DNA of 64,000 nucleotides from Euphorbia lathyris (Eukaryota; Streptophyta; Magnoliopsida; Malpighiales; Euphorbiaceae). The stretch is taken from the NCBI RefSeq assembly GCF_963576675.1, contig NC_088910.1, positions 109,396,807 to 109,460,806 of the forward strand. The letters are read 5' to 3'. The position numbers were made by a program, and so were the translations under genes. Position 1 is the stretch's first letter. Each line of letters begins with the position of its first letter. The notes beneath the pieces are model-generated. The model saw nothing but the letters and a program-made list of their open reading frames with translations. It was not told where the DNA came from and made no database searches. Below, piece after piece: positions 11,789 through 22,574 of this stretch.

Positions 11789-11836
11789 CTTTAATGATTT
11801 TCCAATTCCCTTAATTTTCTACTTACTCTACTAGAT

Positions 11837-11845
11837 ATATTTATA
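11837..11845 (-). promoter_or_regulatory. TATA box of polygalacturonase copy 1
   Basis: TATAAATAT on the minus strand, about 50 bp upstream of the ATG at 11788. It is conserved at 52222-52230 and 60826-60834 in the other two copies. The implied 5' leader is short. Confidence 0.55.
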
Positions 11846-12180
11846 CTTGTAATTTATCATTCAATTTGCGATAATTTCTACAAGCATGCTATTTTTATAA
11901 TTTTAGTCGTTTATTGTTTAGAATTAATGGTAAGATTTTAGTTAAGAACAAGTCAAGCATGTTTGTTTCAATTTTCTACCAATTTTCTGTTTTCATTTCC
12001 TTCATATATATCATTATGGAATGTATATCTAAATTAAGATTCATTTCCTAATAATTTTGTAATATTTTATTATAATTATTTCATTATATTATTTTTACCA
12101 TATTTTTAAGAATTAGTTATTATTCGATTTGAGGAAATAAATAGAAGAGTTTGACTAATTTAAATCTAACTTTGATATCA
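11846..12180. other. Upstream region of polygalacturonase copy 1
   Basis: This AT-rich region is shared with copies 2 and 3 and ends where the Q block begins at 12181. The duplicated unit therefore carried at least 390 bp of 5' flank with each gene. No further element is recognised. Confidence 0.5.
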
Positions 12181-13086
12181 GGGTTGTGCGGCTTGTCGCT
12201 TGGCTCGATAAACGCTTAATCGTATTCAGCTCGATTTATAAAACGAGCCGAACTAGAGCATTAAAAAGTTCAGCTCAAAACCTTGAAAGCATATTTGATT
12301 ACAAGTTCATAAATAAGTTCATGAATAAGTTTGATTATAATGTTCATAAAAGGCTTATGAGCAAACTCGGTTTGATTATATTTTTTAATAATATTATAAT
12401 TATTATTTTTAAAAGAGGGAGATAATAAAGAACATGTCCTTGTGGTGGTGGTGGTCGTTAACCTACCTCAGGCTGCACCGATTGCGACGGCTACACCGTT
12501 ATCCTCTTCTATCGATAAACCGATGGGAATCACCTATTCTTTCCTGAAAGCCACAAACCTTACCCTTAAACTAGGAAAACTAATGTTGGACGAACCCGCC
12601 ACATAATTTCATCTAAAAAATTCATGATGGATCGGGACCATTATTGGTTCTAGTTATCCAAATGTTGAAATGTCAGCTAAACCGCTGACGTGTCATCATT
12701 TGGGTTGTCGGATCACTACTACCCTTGGTCCACCAAATAATTTGTCAACAAATAAATGAGAAGTAATTAATAATTAATAATTAATAATTAGACGATAATA
12801 TTTATTGGTTGGATCACCACTAGAAATACGTTGGAAAAATATTTTTTATTATTGACTATGATTTATTAGACTTTGCAAGTTTTTTCTTTACACGTATCAT
12901 TTTTCAATAAAAGGTTACATCTCAATTTTCATTCATCCAATTCATTACTCCCTATACTTTTTTTGATGAAAGGTTGGGACGAGTTCAGACTTGCATTCGG
13001 ACATCCAACTATGTTGGCACCCCCTATGGCAAGCCTAAACAAACCCAAATATTATTAAAAAAAAGAAAGAATGGTACAAGAAAGAG
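12181..13086. repeat. Q-block copy 1, non-coding part
   Basis: It matches 4747-5640, 52566-54945 (without the solo LTR) and 61172-61968. It opens with imperfect inverted words around ggctcgat and gagccgaac, followed by AT-rich sequence and several short direct repeats (aattaataatt). I recognise no coding gene; the short open frames here are not conserved in the other copies. Confidence 0.7.
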
Positions 13087-14612
13087 TCAAAGAATGCGTA
13101 AATGAGAAATGTTACATAAATCATCAAAAACAAAAGCCTGACAGAAGTCAAGAGCAGAGTGCCACCAAAATAGAGATGAAGCCGTGACCCCAAAGAGAGC
13201 CAGCGCATCCGCTGTTCTCTTGCCCTCGCGGTAAATGTGAGTTACGATGAGTTCCATCTGAGAGCATAATTGTAAACAATTTAACCATTGCTGCCTTATA
13301 GTCCATGGGACTGATTTTGAGCGATTTTTGAGTAATTGCACAGTCAGGCTTGAGTCTGATTCGATTTAGATTTTGAGCCAACCTTTCTCCCAAGCCATTT
13401 CTACCGCTAAAATCACTGTCCGAAGCTCTACAATGAACGCAAAGCTATCAGGAATCGAAAAGGCGAAACAACCTTTCACAAAGCCTCTGTCGTTTTTGTA
13501 AATTCCGCCCGCGCCTGCTGCCCCTGAGGAACCCGAACAAGAACCGTCCGTATTTACTTTTATCCATCCAGTGCCTGGAGCAAGCCACCGTACCTGGATG
13601 ATATTGGGAGCCGGAGAAGGGCGGGCTGACGCCGGTTGTGTTCCCTGCAGATGGAAATGAAGAGCAGCGATAGCATTTTGGATTGAAGGCAGCTCGCCAT
13701 TGAAGATGGCGTTATTTCGGAACTTCTAGATGAGCCATGGGCAAGTCACGACACCCACAGCCCAAGCCTTTACAGCGCCTTCCCGAACCCGACATCGAAG
13801 AATGACAGAGAAAAAGTTCGCGATACTAGACGCGCGAGGCACGGACAACTCAAATCTTGAGCAAATAAAGCACCATAGTGCAGCCGTAAAATTACAGGTC
13901 ACAAACAGGTGGTCCGAGGATTCCACGCTTCCGTTACAAAGAACACAGTTGCTAGCCAAGTAGAAGCCAAATTTCTGCAGAATATCATGAGTTGCAAGTT
14001 TACCGTGGAGCAGTTTCCAGCAGGACGTCGACCTACATGAAGGAATACATCCGCGCCAAATAAAAGGAGCCCAAATTACCTTATCAACCGTGTAGGCCCT
14101 AAGGTTATAGAAGTCCTTGGCCGTGTAGGCGCCGCTTGCCGATGGGATCTCGACATAGAAATCCATCTCGTCAATTCCCCACTTACCTGCAAGACGTTGT
14201 TACGAACGCTAAGGGGCAGAAAGTCGATATTGATCCATTGATCACCGTCTAAAAATTCCTTGACATTGTTGTAGAGGTCAGTCTGCCATTTTTCTGTGAT
14301 ATTCAATTGGTTCGCCATCGTAGGCTCCACCCATGTGTCCGTCCAGAAATTAAAATTAGAGAGAGATCCAATCCACCAGCGGATATTAGTACGGAAGGTT
14401 GTGTAACAAACCTTGCAAGAAGCCCCTACACTTGAATTAGTCAAATAGTTATTAGCCTGGAAAAATTTATAAAGGAATTGGGTTTTCAGCAGTCTAATCA
14501 CGAAAGAGTCCCCCTGAATTAGGTCCCAACAAAGCTTTCCCAGCATAGCCTCGTTAGAGATTCTGTAATTTTTAATTCCGAGCCCCCTGCATCAAGGGTC
14601 CGACCACAAATC
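13087..14612 (-). pseudogene. LINE 3' half: reverse transcriptase end, zf-RVT, RNase H, copy 1
   Basis: On the minus strand, from 14612 downwards: GGLGIKNYRISNEAMLGKLCWDLI (after the reverse transcriptase catalytic core), a spacer, the zf-RVT domain (WRGCIPSC... WKLLHGKLATHDIL, C-x2-C, SSDHLFVTC), then RNase H (NTDGSCSGSSGAAGAGG, ending THIYREGKRTADALALFG). This is the C-terminal part of an L1-type non-LTR retrotransposon ORF2. Frameshifts and stops separate the pieces. It is interrupted at 14613 by the copia II 3' LTR; the same LINE-copia junction recurs at 56459. Confidence 0.85.
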
Positions 14613-16475
14613 TGTTGGGAATTAGGCTAAGGTATAGCAGCGGAAATATAAAAATTTTAGCCTACTTTCTTTTAACCATAGGATCCGTTAATCGTTATTT
14701 CATATAAAGAGGGATAAGAAGAAATACCTTTTGAAGAACAATCTACCGTTGTTAATGAAGTTCCCACAACTCTTCTCCGAGTTCCCAAGCACACAGTAAA
14801 ACACTGTGAGATTAAGTTAGAATCAACCGTATGAGATGCAACCAAAATAGATTGCCTCTTATTAATCAACACAAGATCAAAGAAAAAGGAGATAGATGAA
14901 ATTAATCGATCGATGGAAGCCGTATGAATTCTTGTCCACGAACTAGGGGAGTCGAATTCTCTTTCTCTCTCTAACTTGCAAATTTCGAAAATCACAAAGG
15001 GGAGTAATAATGGCTTGGTCGAAATTCTCATGTAGTAGGGGGTATATATAATCACTTGTATCTAAACCCTAGTTAGATAGGAATAGGTTACTTAATAGGA
15101 ATTCAATTTGGAATAGAATTCCTAATTATTATCTCACTATATATCTAATATATCTAGGATAATAATAAATAACCTTATTGGATAATAATAGGAGTATATT
15201 AATCTAATTAAAACTCCTAACTTAATTATCTCTTAAATAATTTAATTTATATTCCTAATCAAATTAGGATTAATGGAATTAAAATAATTCCTTACTAATT
15301 ATATATAAATTTCGCCCCCCCCTTAATTAAATGGGCCTTACTGGGCTCAATTGGCCTTCCATCAATTAATAACATCCATCTCTCTTTTGGTTCCAAGTCT
15401 TATGTGTGATCCATTAGGTTCTTACTACTTCTGGCCGTATGCAACTATTAAATTAATTTCTTCAAGAATTATATTTAATCTTTGCATAACGAAATGATGT
15501 ACTGAGTATGTTATTGGCAAGTCTGTAATCATTCCCCCAGAGTCCGTTAAGAAGACAGGTTGATTCTGTCGTTAACCTTTCCGTATTAGTTATACTATAA
15601 TTCGATCCTTTATCAACTACATCCTTGAACTGAATCTTATGACTATGGATGATGTCAAGTCACATATAGCGAGACGTTCATTTTACTTGTACAGGCCGAG
15701 TCAACTCAAAAAGATAGGTTAAGTGAAATCTGTATTTCTTACTCTTAAGCTATCACCTTGCAAGGATTTAGAGTCGAGTCTTCCACAAGCGATCCTTGGA
15801 TGTATCTCCCATTTATCGGGAGTGATAAATGCTCAATCCAATGTATAACTACCCTGACATTACCTCCTGTGACACCCAACCTTTGTTGTTCACACCCCAG
15901 AGTCATCTCTGTTAAGGATCGTGGGATAACAGGATCAAAGTCTCACATTCAGTAATTCAGGATGACCAATTAACATTCCTTTGAGTCTGAGGATTAGTTA
16001 TACCTATTAATACCAATGAGATGAACATGTGACAAGGATGAATCTACCCATCCTGTTATCTCAAATCGGATCCCCAATCCTAATGAACAACTTTTCATCG
16101 GATCTATGTAACTGTCCAGATATCTGTATATATGAAGCTTGTGAGATTAGCTTTCTATCGGACAGAAGACATTGTTACATACAAGTCTCAACAGTGATAT
16201 ATCAATCCTAAACATATCACTTGACTTGGGGTGGTTTTAAGTTTATTAGTTTATTATAAAGTTTTGTCTCACTTCATGCTTGTATGAACACTTTATAATC
16301 ACTTTAAATAAACTTACGGATTTCCTTTTATTAGACTTTATTTAGTGCTTAAAAGGGATTGCCTTTATATAGTTATAAAACATATATCTCATTAAAACAA
16401 ATGATATAAAGAACAATTCATTTACATTAAGTTTGTATCCTAGAACAATTGTCTATAAGACACCAAACCCCAACA
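14613..16475 (-). repeat. Copia II 3' LTR (complete)
   Basis: It begins TGTTGGGAATTAGGC and ends ACCAAACCCCAACA on the plus strand, perfect TG...CA ends with inverted TGTTGGG/CCCAACA termini, 1863 bp. The purine tract complement follows at 16476-16488. A minus-strand TATA-like run lies near 15036-15046. It is nearly identical to 31832-33047 over the shared part. It sits in the LINE with ...acaaatc to its left. Confidence 0.9.
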
Positions 16476-16488
16476 TACTCCCACTTGG
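16476..16488 (-). promoter_or_regulatory. Copia II polypurine tract
   Basis: On the minus strand the sequence ccaagtgggagta abuts the 3' LTR. The same tract precedes the copia I LTR at 6659-6671. Confidence 0.75.
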
Positions 16489-16489
16489 A

Positions 16490-17181
16490 CTAAAGCCAAT
16501 TGTTTCTAAAACTTATCCCAGTAGAAGTTAAATGAGGATCATATATTCTCTGGGTTAAAGGCTTTGTCAACGGATCTGCAACGTTGTCCTCTGTAGGTAC
16601 TCTTTCTATTCTCACATCTCCTCTAGCCACAATCTCTCTAATGATGTGGTATCGCTTAAGGTAATGCTTGGATGCATTATGAGACCGTGGTTCCTTTGCT
16701 TGCGCAATGGCTCCATTGTTATCACAGTACAGTGTAATGGGATTGACAATGTCAGGCACCACACCTAGTTCTGTAATGAACTTTCTAATCCAAACTGCTT
16801 CCTTTGCTGCTTCTGCAGTGGCGATATACTCTGACTCGGTCGTAGAGAAAGCCACGCTTCCCTGCTTGGAACTCTTCCAACTGACCGCGCCCCCATTCAA
16901 GATAAAAGGTATCCTGATTGGGATTTAAAATCGTTCTCATATGTGAGATGACTAGCGTCTGAAAATCCTTCTATTTTCAAATCTCCTTTTCCGTAGACTA
17001 GGAACATATCTTTAGTCCTTCTCAAGTACTTAAGAATGTTATTGACGGAAATCCAATGCTCGTCTCCTGGATTCCCTTGGTAACGACTTGTTATAGATAA
17101 CGCAAACGCTACGTCAGGTCTAGTGCATAGCATAGCATACATAGTCGAACCGATTGCGCTGGCATACGGGACTACAGCCAT
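16490..17181 (-). pseudogene. pol: Copia II RNase H
   Basis: Minus-strand frames cover the whole copia RNase H: VPYASAIGSTMYAMLCTRPDVAFAL, then LKYLRRTKDMFLVYG, SDAS, and, after a frame change near 16900, VSWKSSKQGSVAFSTTESEYIA, YCDNNGAIAQAKEPRSHNASKHYLKRYHIIRE and NVADPLTKPL. The acidic catalytic residues are present. The frame change between the two halves shows it is broken. It is very close to the copia I RNase H at 6028-6657. Confidence 0.88.
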
Positions 17182-17203
17182 GCGTCGTTTATCATCATCG
17201 GTT

Positions 17204-17917
17204 TTAGGACATTGATGATTTTTTTAACTTTACTCCATGTAACATGGGTAAGTTACCTCCTTTCGATTCAAGCATGCTAAACCGATTTAGCACCTTATCA
17301 ATGTATGTAGCCTGTGAAAGACCAAGCAGTCTTCTCGATCTATCTCTATAGATCTTTATACCAAGTATATAAGCTGCTTCACCAAGGTCTTTCATTGAGA
17401 AGTTACCAGATAACCATACTTTCACTGACTATAAGAGAGCAACGTCATTTCCCATTAATAATATATCGTCCACATATAGTATGAGAAATGCTATAGAGCT
17501 CCCACTTGCTTTCTTGTCAATTCAAGCTTCTTCGCAATTTTGTTCGAAACCAAATTGTTTTATGGTTTCGTCAAAACGCTTATTCCAGCCTCTAGATGCC
17601 TGCTTGAGTCCATAAATGGATCTCTAAAGTTTGCAAACTTTATTTGCATCCTTCGATATGAAACCTTCAGGCTGCATCATATATACATCCTCAAGCAGGT
17701 TTCCGTTCAGGAAAGCTGTTTTCACATCCATTTGCCAAATCTCATAATCAAAATGAGCGACAATTGCAAGCATGATTCTGATTGATTTGGACATAGCCAC
17801 AGGAGAGAAAGTTTCGTCATAATCAATTCCTTGCTTCTGACGATATCCTTTCGCTACTAACCTAGCTTTGTAGGTGCTAACCTTTCCATCCATGTCTGTC
17901 TTCTTTTTGAAGATCCA
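17204..17917 (-). pseudogene. pol: Copia II reverse transcriptase, main part
   Basis: Reading the minus strand from 17917: KARLVAKGYRQKQGIDYDETFSPVA, QMDVKTAFLNG, YGLKQASR, then the catalytic YVDDILL (about 17470), and the thumb region GNFSMKDLGEAAYILGIKI. At least three stop codons interrupt it. The N-terminal edge of the domain (a GCRW motif) lies across the Athila-like insertion at 26129 onward. Confidence 0.87.
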
Positions 17918-18152
17918 TGGTAGGGGCGTTTCGTCCCTATCTTTTAGCGTGGTTTACGGTTTATTTTCGAGTTAAATAAATAAGTTTATTACAAAAATAG
18001 AGTGTTTTAATAAAATAATGAAATAAAAATAAAATCCGAGCTTTCGGTTAATTTCCTTTATTTTTAGTTGAATTTAGAGAATAAAATGTCAAGCTAACTC
18101 GGCTCGTGAGAAGTGTATTTCGCAGGAACAATAAGGAGCAAAAATCCACTCA

Positions 18153-18552
18153 TACGCGGGGCGTATCAACCCTTACGCGGGACGTGTAGACAAGTGTGTC
18201 AGAAATGATTGATCAATCCTGAACCACCACATGGAATCTACTCAGCATACGCGGGGCGTATGACACACTACGCGGGGCGTATGACACATGTCGGCAATAA
18301 TTGGCCTAATCCTGAAGTCAGACTGCATTGTCTCCCGGAGTCAACTCTCCATACGCGGGGCGTATCACTATGTACGCGGGGCGTAAGAGGCAGTTCTTCA
18401 ATGTAAAAAGATCAGAGACTCAAACACGCGGGGCGTACTTCAGCTACGCAGGGCGTGTTTGAGATAATTGGACATAGAATTGGTCCACATGCAGGAGATT
18501 TCTGACAGAATGGGCATATACGCGGGGCGTGTATTACCATACGCAGGGCGTG
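18153..18552 (+). repeat. Array of palindromic 13-bp doublets in U3, element A 5' LTR
   Basis: Units start at 18153/18174, 18248/18269, 18352/18373, 18425/18445 and 18519/18540. Each unit is TACGC-GGG-GCGTA or a one- to two-base variant. Within a doublet the starts are 21, 21, 21, 20 and 21 bp apart and both cores read GGG. The 7-8 bp spacers differ in sequence. The array lies directly upstream of the TATA box and is repeated in the 3' LTR at 24609-25008. Confidence 0.93.
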
Positions 18553-18629
18553 TCCTGAGATTTCTGCACCAAATAATGTTGCTCCATACTTGTACCTTGT
18601 GAAGATACAATTCTACCCCTAGCTTGATG

Positions 18630-18637
18630 TATAAATA
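18630..18637 (+). promoter_or_regulatory. TATA box of element A LTR
   Basis: TATAAATA, 78 bp after the last palindromic unit. The same spacing (79 bp start to end) is seen in element B, where TATAAATA is at 39444-39451. Confidence 0.7.
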
Positions 18638-19673
18638 AGAGTGACTAGCACTCATTTAGGGACACTACCAGGTACTACCTTCTACTATCTATCTCATACC
18701 TTTACCTTATAGTTGTTGTATAGTTTTGGTTTTAGATTCGGTGTATGTAATAAAACTCTCCCCTTTCGGGCTTGTTCGTTGATCCCGTCACTCCGTCAAG
18801 TTCCGCTCCATCATTCGTCACCAAGCTCGAGAGTTCCACCTCCAAGTCCTGAGCGACGGCCTTGAGTCCGGTTGGCTAGTTCCGAGGGCCGATTCTTCCC
18901 TCTTCGCTTGCTAACTAGCTTGCACTCTTCCTATGTACTAGGCTTGGTTGTATTCATCATTTTTATTCTCCATATTTATAATATATGATTTGTAATTTCT
19001 GTTTCTATATACGTGTTAATGTTTATTACTTGCTTTGATACTTATAATTGACTATTGTGTAGGGGAACGCGATTTCCGACGCCATCCGGGCTATCTTTAG
19101 GGATTCATATAGGTGTTGCCTTACTGGAAGTGACGCTCTGGAAACCGTAGGAATTGACACACCACGGAACTTACGGGCCCTAGTTTCTGATCCCCAGCAT
19201 TAGACACGCCTTGACTAGGAATCACGTAGTCTAAGTACTTCACGGGTCGGTCGAACTACACATAGCCGTCTTTGCAAGAATAGATTATCAATCGCATATA
19301 TATTCGGAGTCTTTGTTTGTCATATTTATAACTTATCGTCGCCATTGCACTTCGTAGAGTATTTGTTATATAAAATCTGCCTCACCAATAGTTTAGGAGT
19401 AGTTAGTAGTTGTCACCAAAACCCCTTTAAAGTATTCACCGCTTAAATAACGTATAAAACCGAGTCGTTTAATACTTGTAGTTATAAATCCCGTGGATTC
19501 GATACCCGATCTTAACCGGATTATTACTTGATACGACGGGGTACACTTGCCCCTAAGTAGTGACGTCTAGTGAATTTAGAGCAATTAGAAAGACCACATC
19601 CATAGTTCCATAGCACACTCATATCACACTACATCCGTAAACACACCGCTAGACGAAACACACATCAAGTTTT

Positions 19674-19691
19674 TGGCGCCTTTGCTGGGGA
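19674..19691 (+). promoter_or_regulatory. Primer binding site of element A
   Basis: TGGCGCC followed by TTTGCTGGGGA, a few bases after the LTR end. It resembles the tRNA-complementary site that follows the 5' LTR in Athila and Tat elements. Element B has the cleaner version TGGCGCCGCTGCCGGGGA at 40473-40490. Confidence 0.7.
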
Positions 19692-19782
19692 TTTATAATT
19701 TCTTGCAATATTAGACAAAAACGTTTTATTGTTAGTTTAAGCATTCGTAAATATTACTTTCTTTTTGTGTGAATAAGTTATT

Positions 19783-20235
19783 TTGTTTCGTGTTGTTACT
19801 AATGATTTGTTTCATGGTATGATGCTTCATAGTCGTCATCGGTGGGACGACCGCATGGATGACGAATGCCCACACTCAACCTCGCAATTCGATGTGATAA
19901 ATCCTTTGCTTAACGATATTCATGAAAGATTATCTAACACTGAGACATATTTCAGGGAAATAGGAAATCTATGGGCTAGATTGAAGTCTCCTCTTGATTC
20001 CACCGCGGATGAATCAATTCGAGATTCCAATTCGGTTCGCCAAAATGGGAAGCTCGGGTTAATTAAGTTTTCTCAAAAGGATCCCCCAAGGAATAAAAGT
20101 CGTTTCAGTTGTGGGAAAACGGACATCGATGAGTCGGTTGTGCGCGGACCCATGGAAATAAATCCAACATTAGAAGAGTCGGAGGTTCCTTCTACATCAG
20201 AACATTTCGCTCTTTTTGAACTACCAAAGGAGTAA
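19783..20235 (+). pseudogene. gag: gag C-terminal remnant of element A
   Basis: A 150-residue frame lies where gag should be. It has no capsid or zinc-knuckle motif. Its middle (INPLLNDIHERLSNTETYFREIGNLWARL) has the same shape as the C-terminal end of element B gag (SLLKDILTHLSDSEVFCRDLSRQVAHL), and downstream DNA from about 20399 (gtcgagctactccgactc) matches 42103 in element B. I read it as what remains of gag after a deletion of about 1 kb. A new small protein cannot be excluded. Confidence 0.55.
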
Positions 20236-20619
20236 AAAAGGGAGCAAACCAAACTCTTCGATAATTTCTGTAAATATAGTTTTTGGTTTTTGTTAAATTC
20301 TTTTGAAGCTAACAATCCGTTTTGTAGGTACGGGTTGTTTATTCAAGAATTTGGATATCTTACGCGATTAGAGGCATTCACCTAGGATGGGAAGAAGTCG
20401 AGCTACTCCGACTCTAAACGTAGCATCGGTTTGAGTTTCTCAAACCACTTGTTTATATATATCTAAACCGTATTTTTTTTCTATTTGCACGCTTTCTTTA
20501 TTTTTGCGTGTGACATTTTTCCCGTGTCTTGTTATATTGGTACTATTTTTATTTTTATTTTTATCTTTATCTTTTCTCAAAAATTAAAAGAAAAACAAAT
20601 CCCTTTAGAAATCCAAATA

Positions 20620-21221
20620 TACGCGGGGCGTACACACCCTTACGCCCCGCGTGTTCCGGGCTCTGCTCTTTTTCATAGCAAAAATTACAGAGGATGCGGG
20701 GCGTCCCTACTCCACGCCCTGCGTGTTTCCCTGTTCTACAAAGAATAAAAAGGCCACGTGTAGGGATACGCAGGGCGTCCCTTCAGACACGCCCCGCGTA
20801 TCCTGGGGAGCTGCGAAATGCAGATTCCCCATGGCAACCTTTCCTCTTTCCTCTCCCATCAATCACCTCTTCCCCAAAAATCTTTCCCACTTCTCCACTC
20901 CACATCCCTTTCTCTCCAATCACATCACAACCTTTCCAAATCCATAATAAATTCATCTTAATTACTCATTAGAATAATAAAAACATTAAATACACCATTA
21001 AAACCCATAAAAATTTGAAAAGACTAAATTCAAAAAAAAAAAACGAGCACTCACGCGGGACGTACCCATGAGTACGCCCCGCGTCTCCGCCTTCTCCCAG
21101 AAAAAAATCTAACTAGGAGACTTGACACGCAGGGCGTCCCACACGGTACGCCCCGCGTGTCCAACCGAAATAAAGTCATAAGGCGGGATACGCAGGACGT
21201 GGCCCCTTCACGCCCCGCGTG
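20620..21221 (+). repeat. Inverted palindromic doublets upstream of the element A ORF
   Basis: Six doublets: 20620/20641, 20693/20713, 20767/20788, 21052/21073, 21126/21147 and 21189/21209 (starts of the 13-bp units). Here the first unit has a GGG-type core and the second a CCC-type core, so each doublet can fold as a 13-bp stem with a 7-8 nt loop. The last is extended by AGGCGGGA/TCCCGCCT arms. DNA between them is AT- or CT-rich and non-coding. Confidence 0.9.
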
Positions 21222-21360
21222 TCCCGCCTAGGAATCCGAACACTCTTGGATTCCCCCTTCTTTTTCTATTTAAACTTACCCTCCTTTTCCCCTTTCTTCC
21301 TCACAAATCACTCTAACCTTCCCCACTATCTCTTCATTCTTACTTCCCCCTCATACAACC

Positions 21361-22574
21361 ATGACCCAAAGCAAGTGACCCGCGATTGACCACCCCCCAC
21401 GGGCCACTCGTGCTCGCTCCGCTCGTTCTACCCAAAATCAACCATCCCCCGACCGGGAAGAAACTCCACCCCTCACCCGACAATACCGGGCACCCTTCCA
21501 CCTTCTCTCCGAGGCCAAAGCCGAGGCTTATCACACCCTCTCCACCAATCAGCCCTTGATCCTCCCGTACTTCACATTGGACATTCTCGAGCATGACAAC
21601 GTGCGTGATGCTTTTGTAGAGCGCCTCCGCACTCTTGGTTTGGAGGACCACTTCCGGGCTCGTCATCATGTTTATCCATCTTTGGTGTTGGAATTTTTCA
21701 CCACCATGGCTTCCAACAATGTCCCGGGTGCAGCCCTTTTCACCTTCCGTCTACATAACAACCCCTTCTCCATTGACACTCAATGGATCCGCACTCACTT
21801 CACCAAACAAACCGAAGAGGGCATCACTGTATGGCCGGATGGCGTCTCCGCTAAGGAATTCTGGACCTCCATCACCGGGTCCAACAAATTTGACGTCTCC
21901 AACCTTCGACCATCATGCATCCGAGACCCCGGCCTCCAACTTCTCCACCGGTTCATCAATTATTATTTCTCGGGAAATCGGAGGCCGTCAAGGTGAACAT
22001 ACACGAACTACTTGCCCTCTATTGTGCCGAGAATAAGCTCGCTTACGATTGGTCCTATCTTGTGGCGGTCCACCTCCACGCAATGCCACGACGGAAGCGG
22101 GCTCAACTCGGTTTGGGCCACCTCATCACTATCTTCGCCACCTCCGCCCTCGGCGCAAACACCTTGGATCACCTCCCAAGCCACGAACCACGGCCGCTAA
22201 GTAAAAACGCTTTCAAATCCCTTGGGCAGCCTACTTCCGGTCCGGGGGAGAGTTCGGGGGCAGCCCGACATGCGGGGGAGGCCCAATATCAAGGGGATAG
22301 CGGTTCGGACTCGGACATGGGGCTTAATTTTAGTCCTCCACCCAACCATGACTTTAACGCCATTTATGGTCGGTTGGATATCTTGGAGGATAACCAACGG
22401 CGGGACCGGGTTCATTATGACGCCCAATTTGCCACCCTCAACACCCGCTTCGATACCATTGAGGCACAACAACGTGAGGACCGGACCCATATCGATACTC
22501 GTTTCGATGCCCTCACCGCCTCCTTCGCTTCCTACTTCAACCTCCATGGCAATCCGCCTCCACCTCAACACTAG
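21361..22574 (+). pseudogene. ATHILA-ORF-like protein of element A, frameshifted
   Basis: A frame from ATG 21361 is stopped at codon 6 (TGA 21376-21378), runs on to about 21970, then continues in another frame to TAG 22572-22574 after what looks like a one-base deletion. The product resembles the plant ATHILA ORF-1 or putative plant transposon protein families: DREETPPLTRQYRAPFHLL, VYPSLVLEFFTTM, DTQWIRTHF, WPDGVSAKEFWTSITG, LLHRFINYYF and a C-terminal heptad-like segment (GRLDILEDNQRRD). Function is unknown. Element B has a matching frame at 43067-44274. Confidence 0.75.

Larger units (their letters stand above)
17918..19667 (+). repeat. 5' LTR of Athila-like element A
   Basis: This 1750-bp LTR begins TGGTAGGGG and ends ACACATCA. 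Its U3 part carries five doublets of the TACGC-GGG-GCGTA unit (18153-18552). A TATAAATA box follows at 18630-18637 and AATAAA at 18749-18754. The remaining 900 bp are non-coding and shared with the 3' LTR. Confidence 0.92.

Noticed and set aside
12186..12425. Short plus-strand ORF in the Q block
   Set aside because: Not preserved in copies 0, 2 and 3, which have stops or indels there.
13726..13963. Plus-strand ORFs across LINE sequence
   Set aside because: The minus strand encodes zf-RVT and RNase H motifs, so these are shadows.
16029..16211. Similar short ORFs in copia LTRs (also 6907-7119)
   Set aside because: They are parts of the same LTR read in opposite element orientations, not genes.
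18209..18406. Small ORF with repeated YAGRMTH-like residues in the element A LTR (also at 24665, 38949 and 46378)
   Set aside because: The repeats come from translating the palindromic 13-bp units; opposite-strand and other frames give similar patterns and no start or codon context is conserved.
18153..18552. Regularly spaced short repeats resembling a CRISPR array
   Set aside because: Units are 13 bp, occur as doublets, lie in a plant LTR and no cas genes exist.
21340..21669. Minus-strand ORFs opposite the ATHILA-like frames (also 43139-43906)
   Set aside because: They are antisense shadows of GC-rich coding sequence; the plus strand carries the family motifs.
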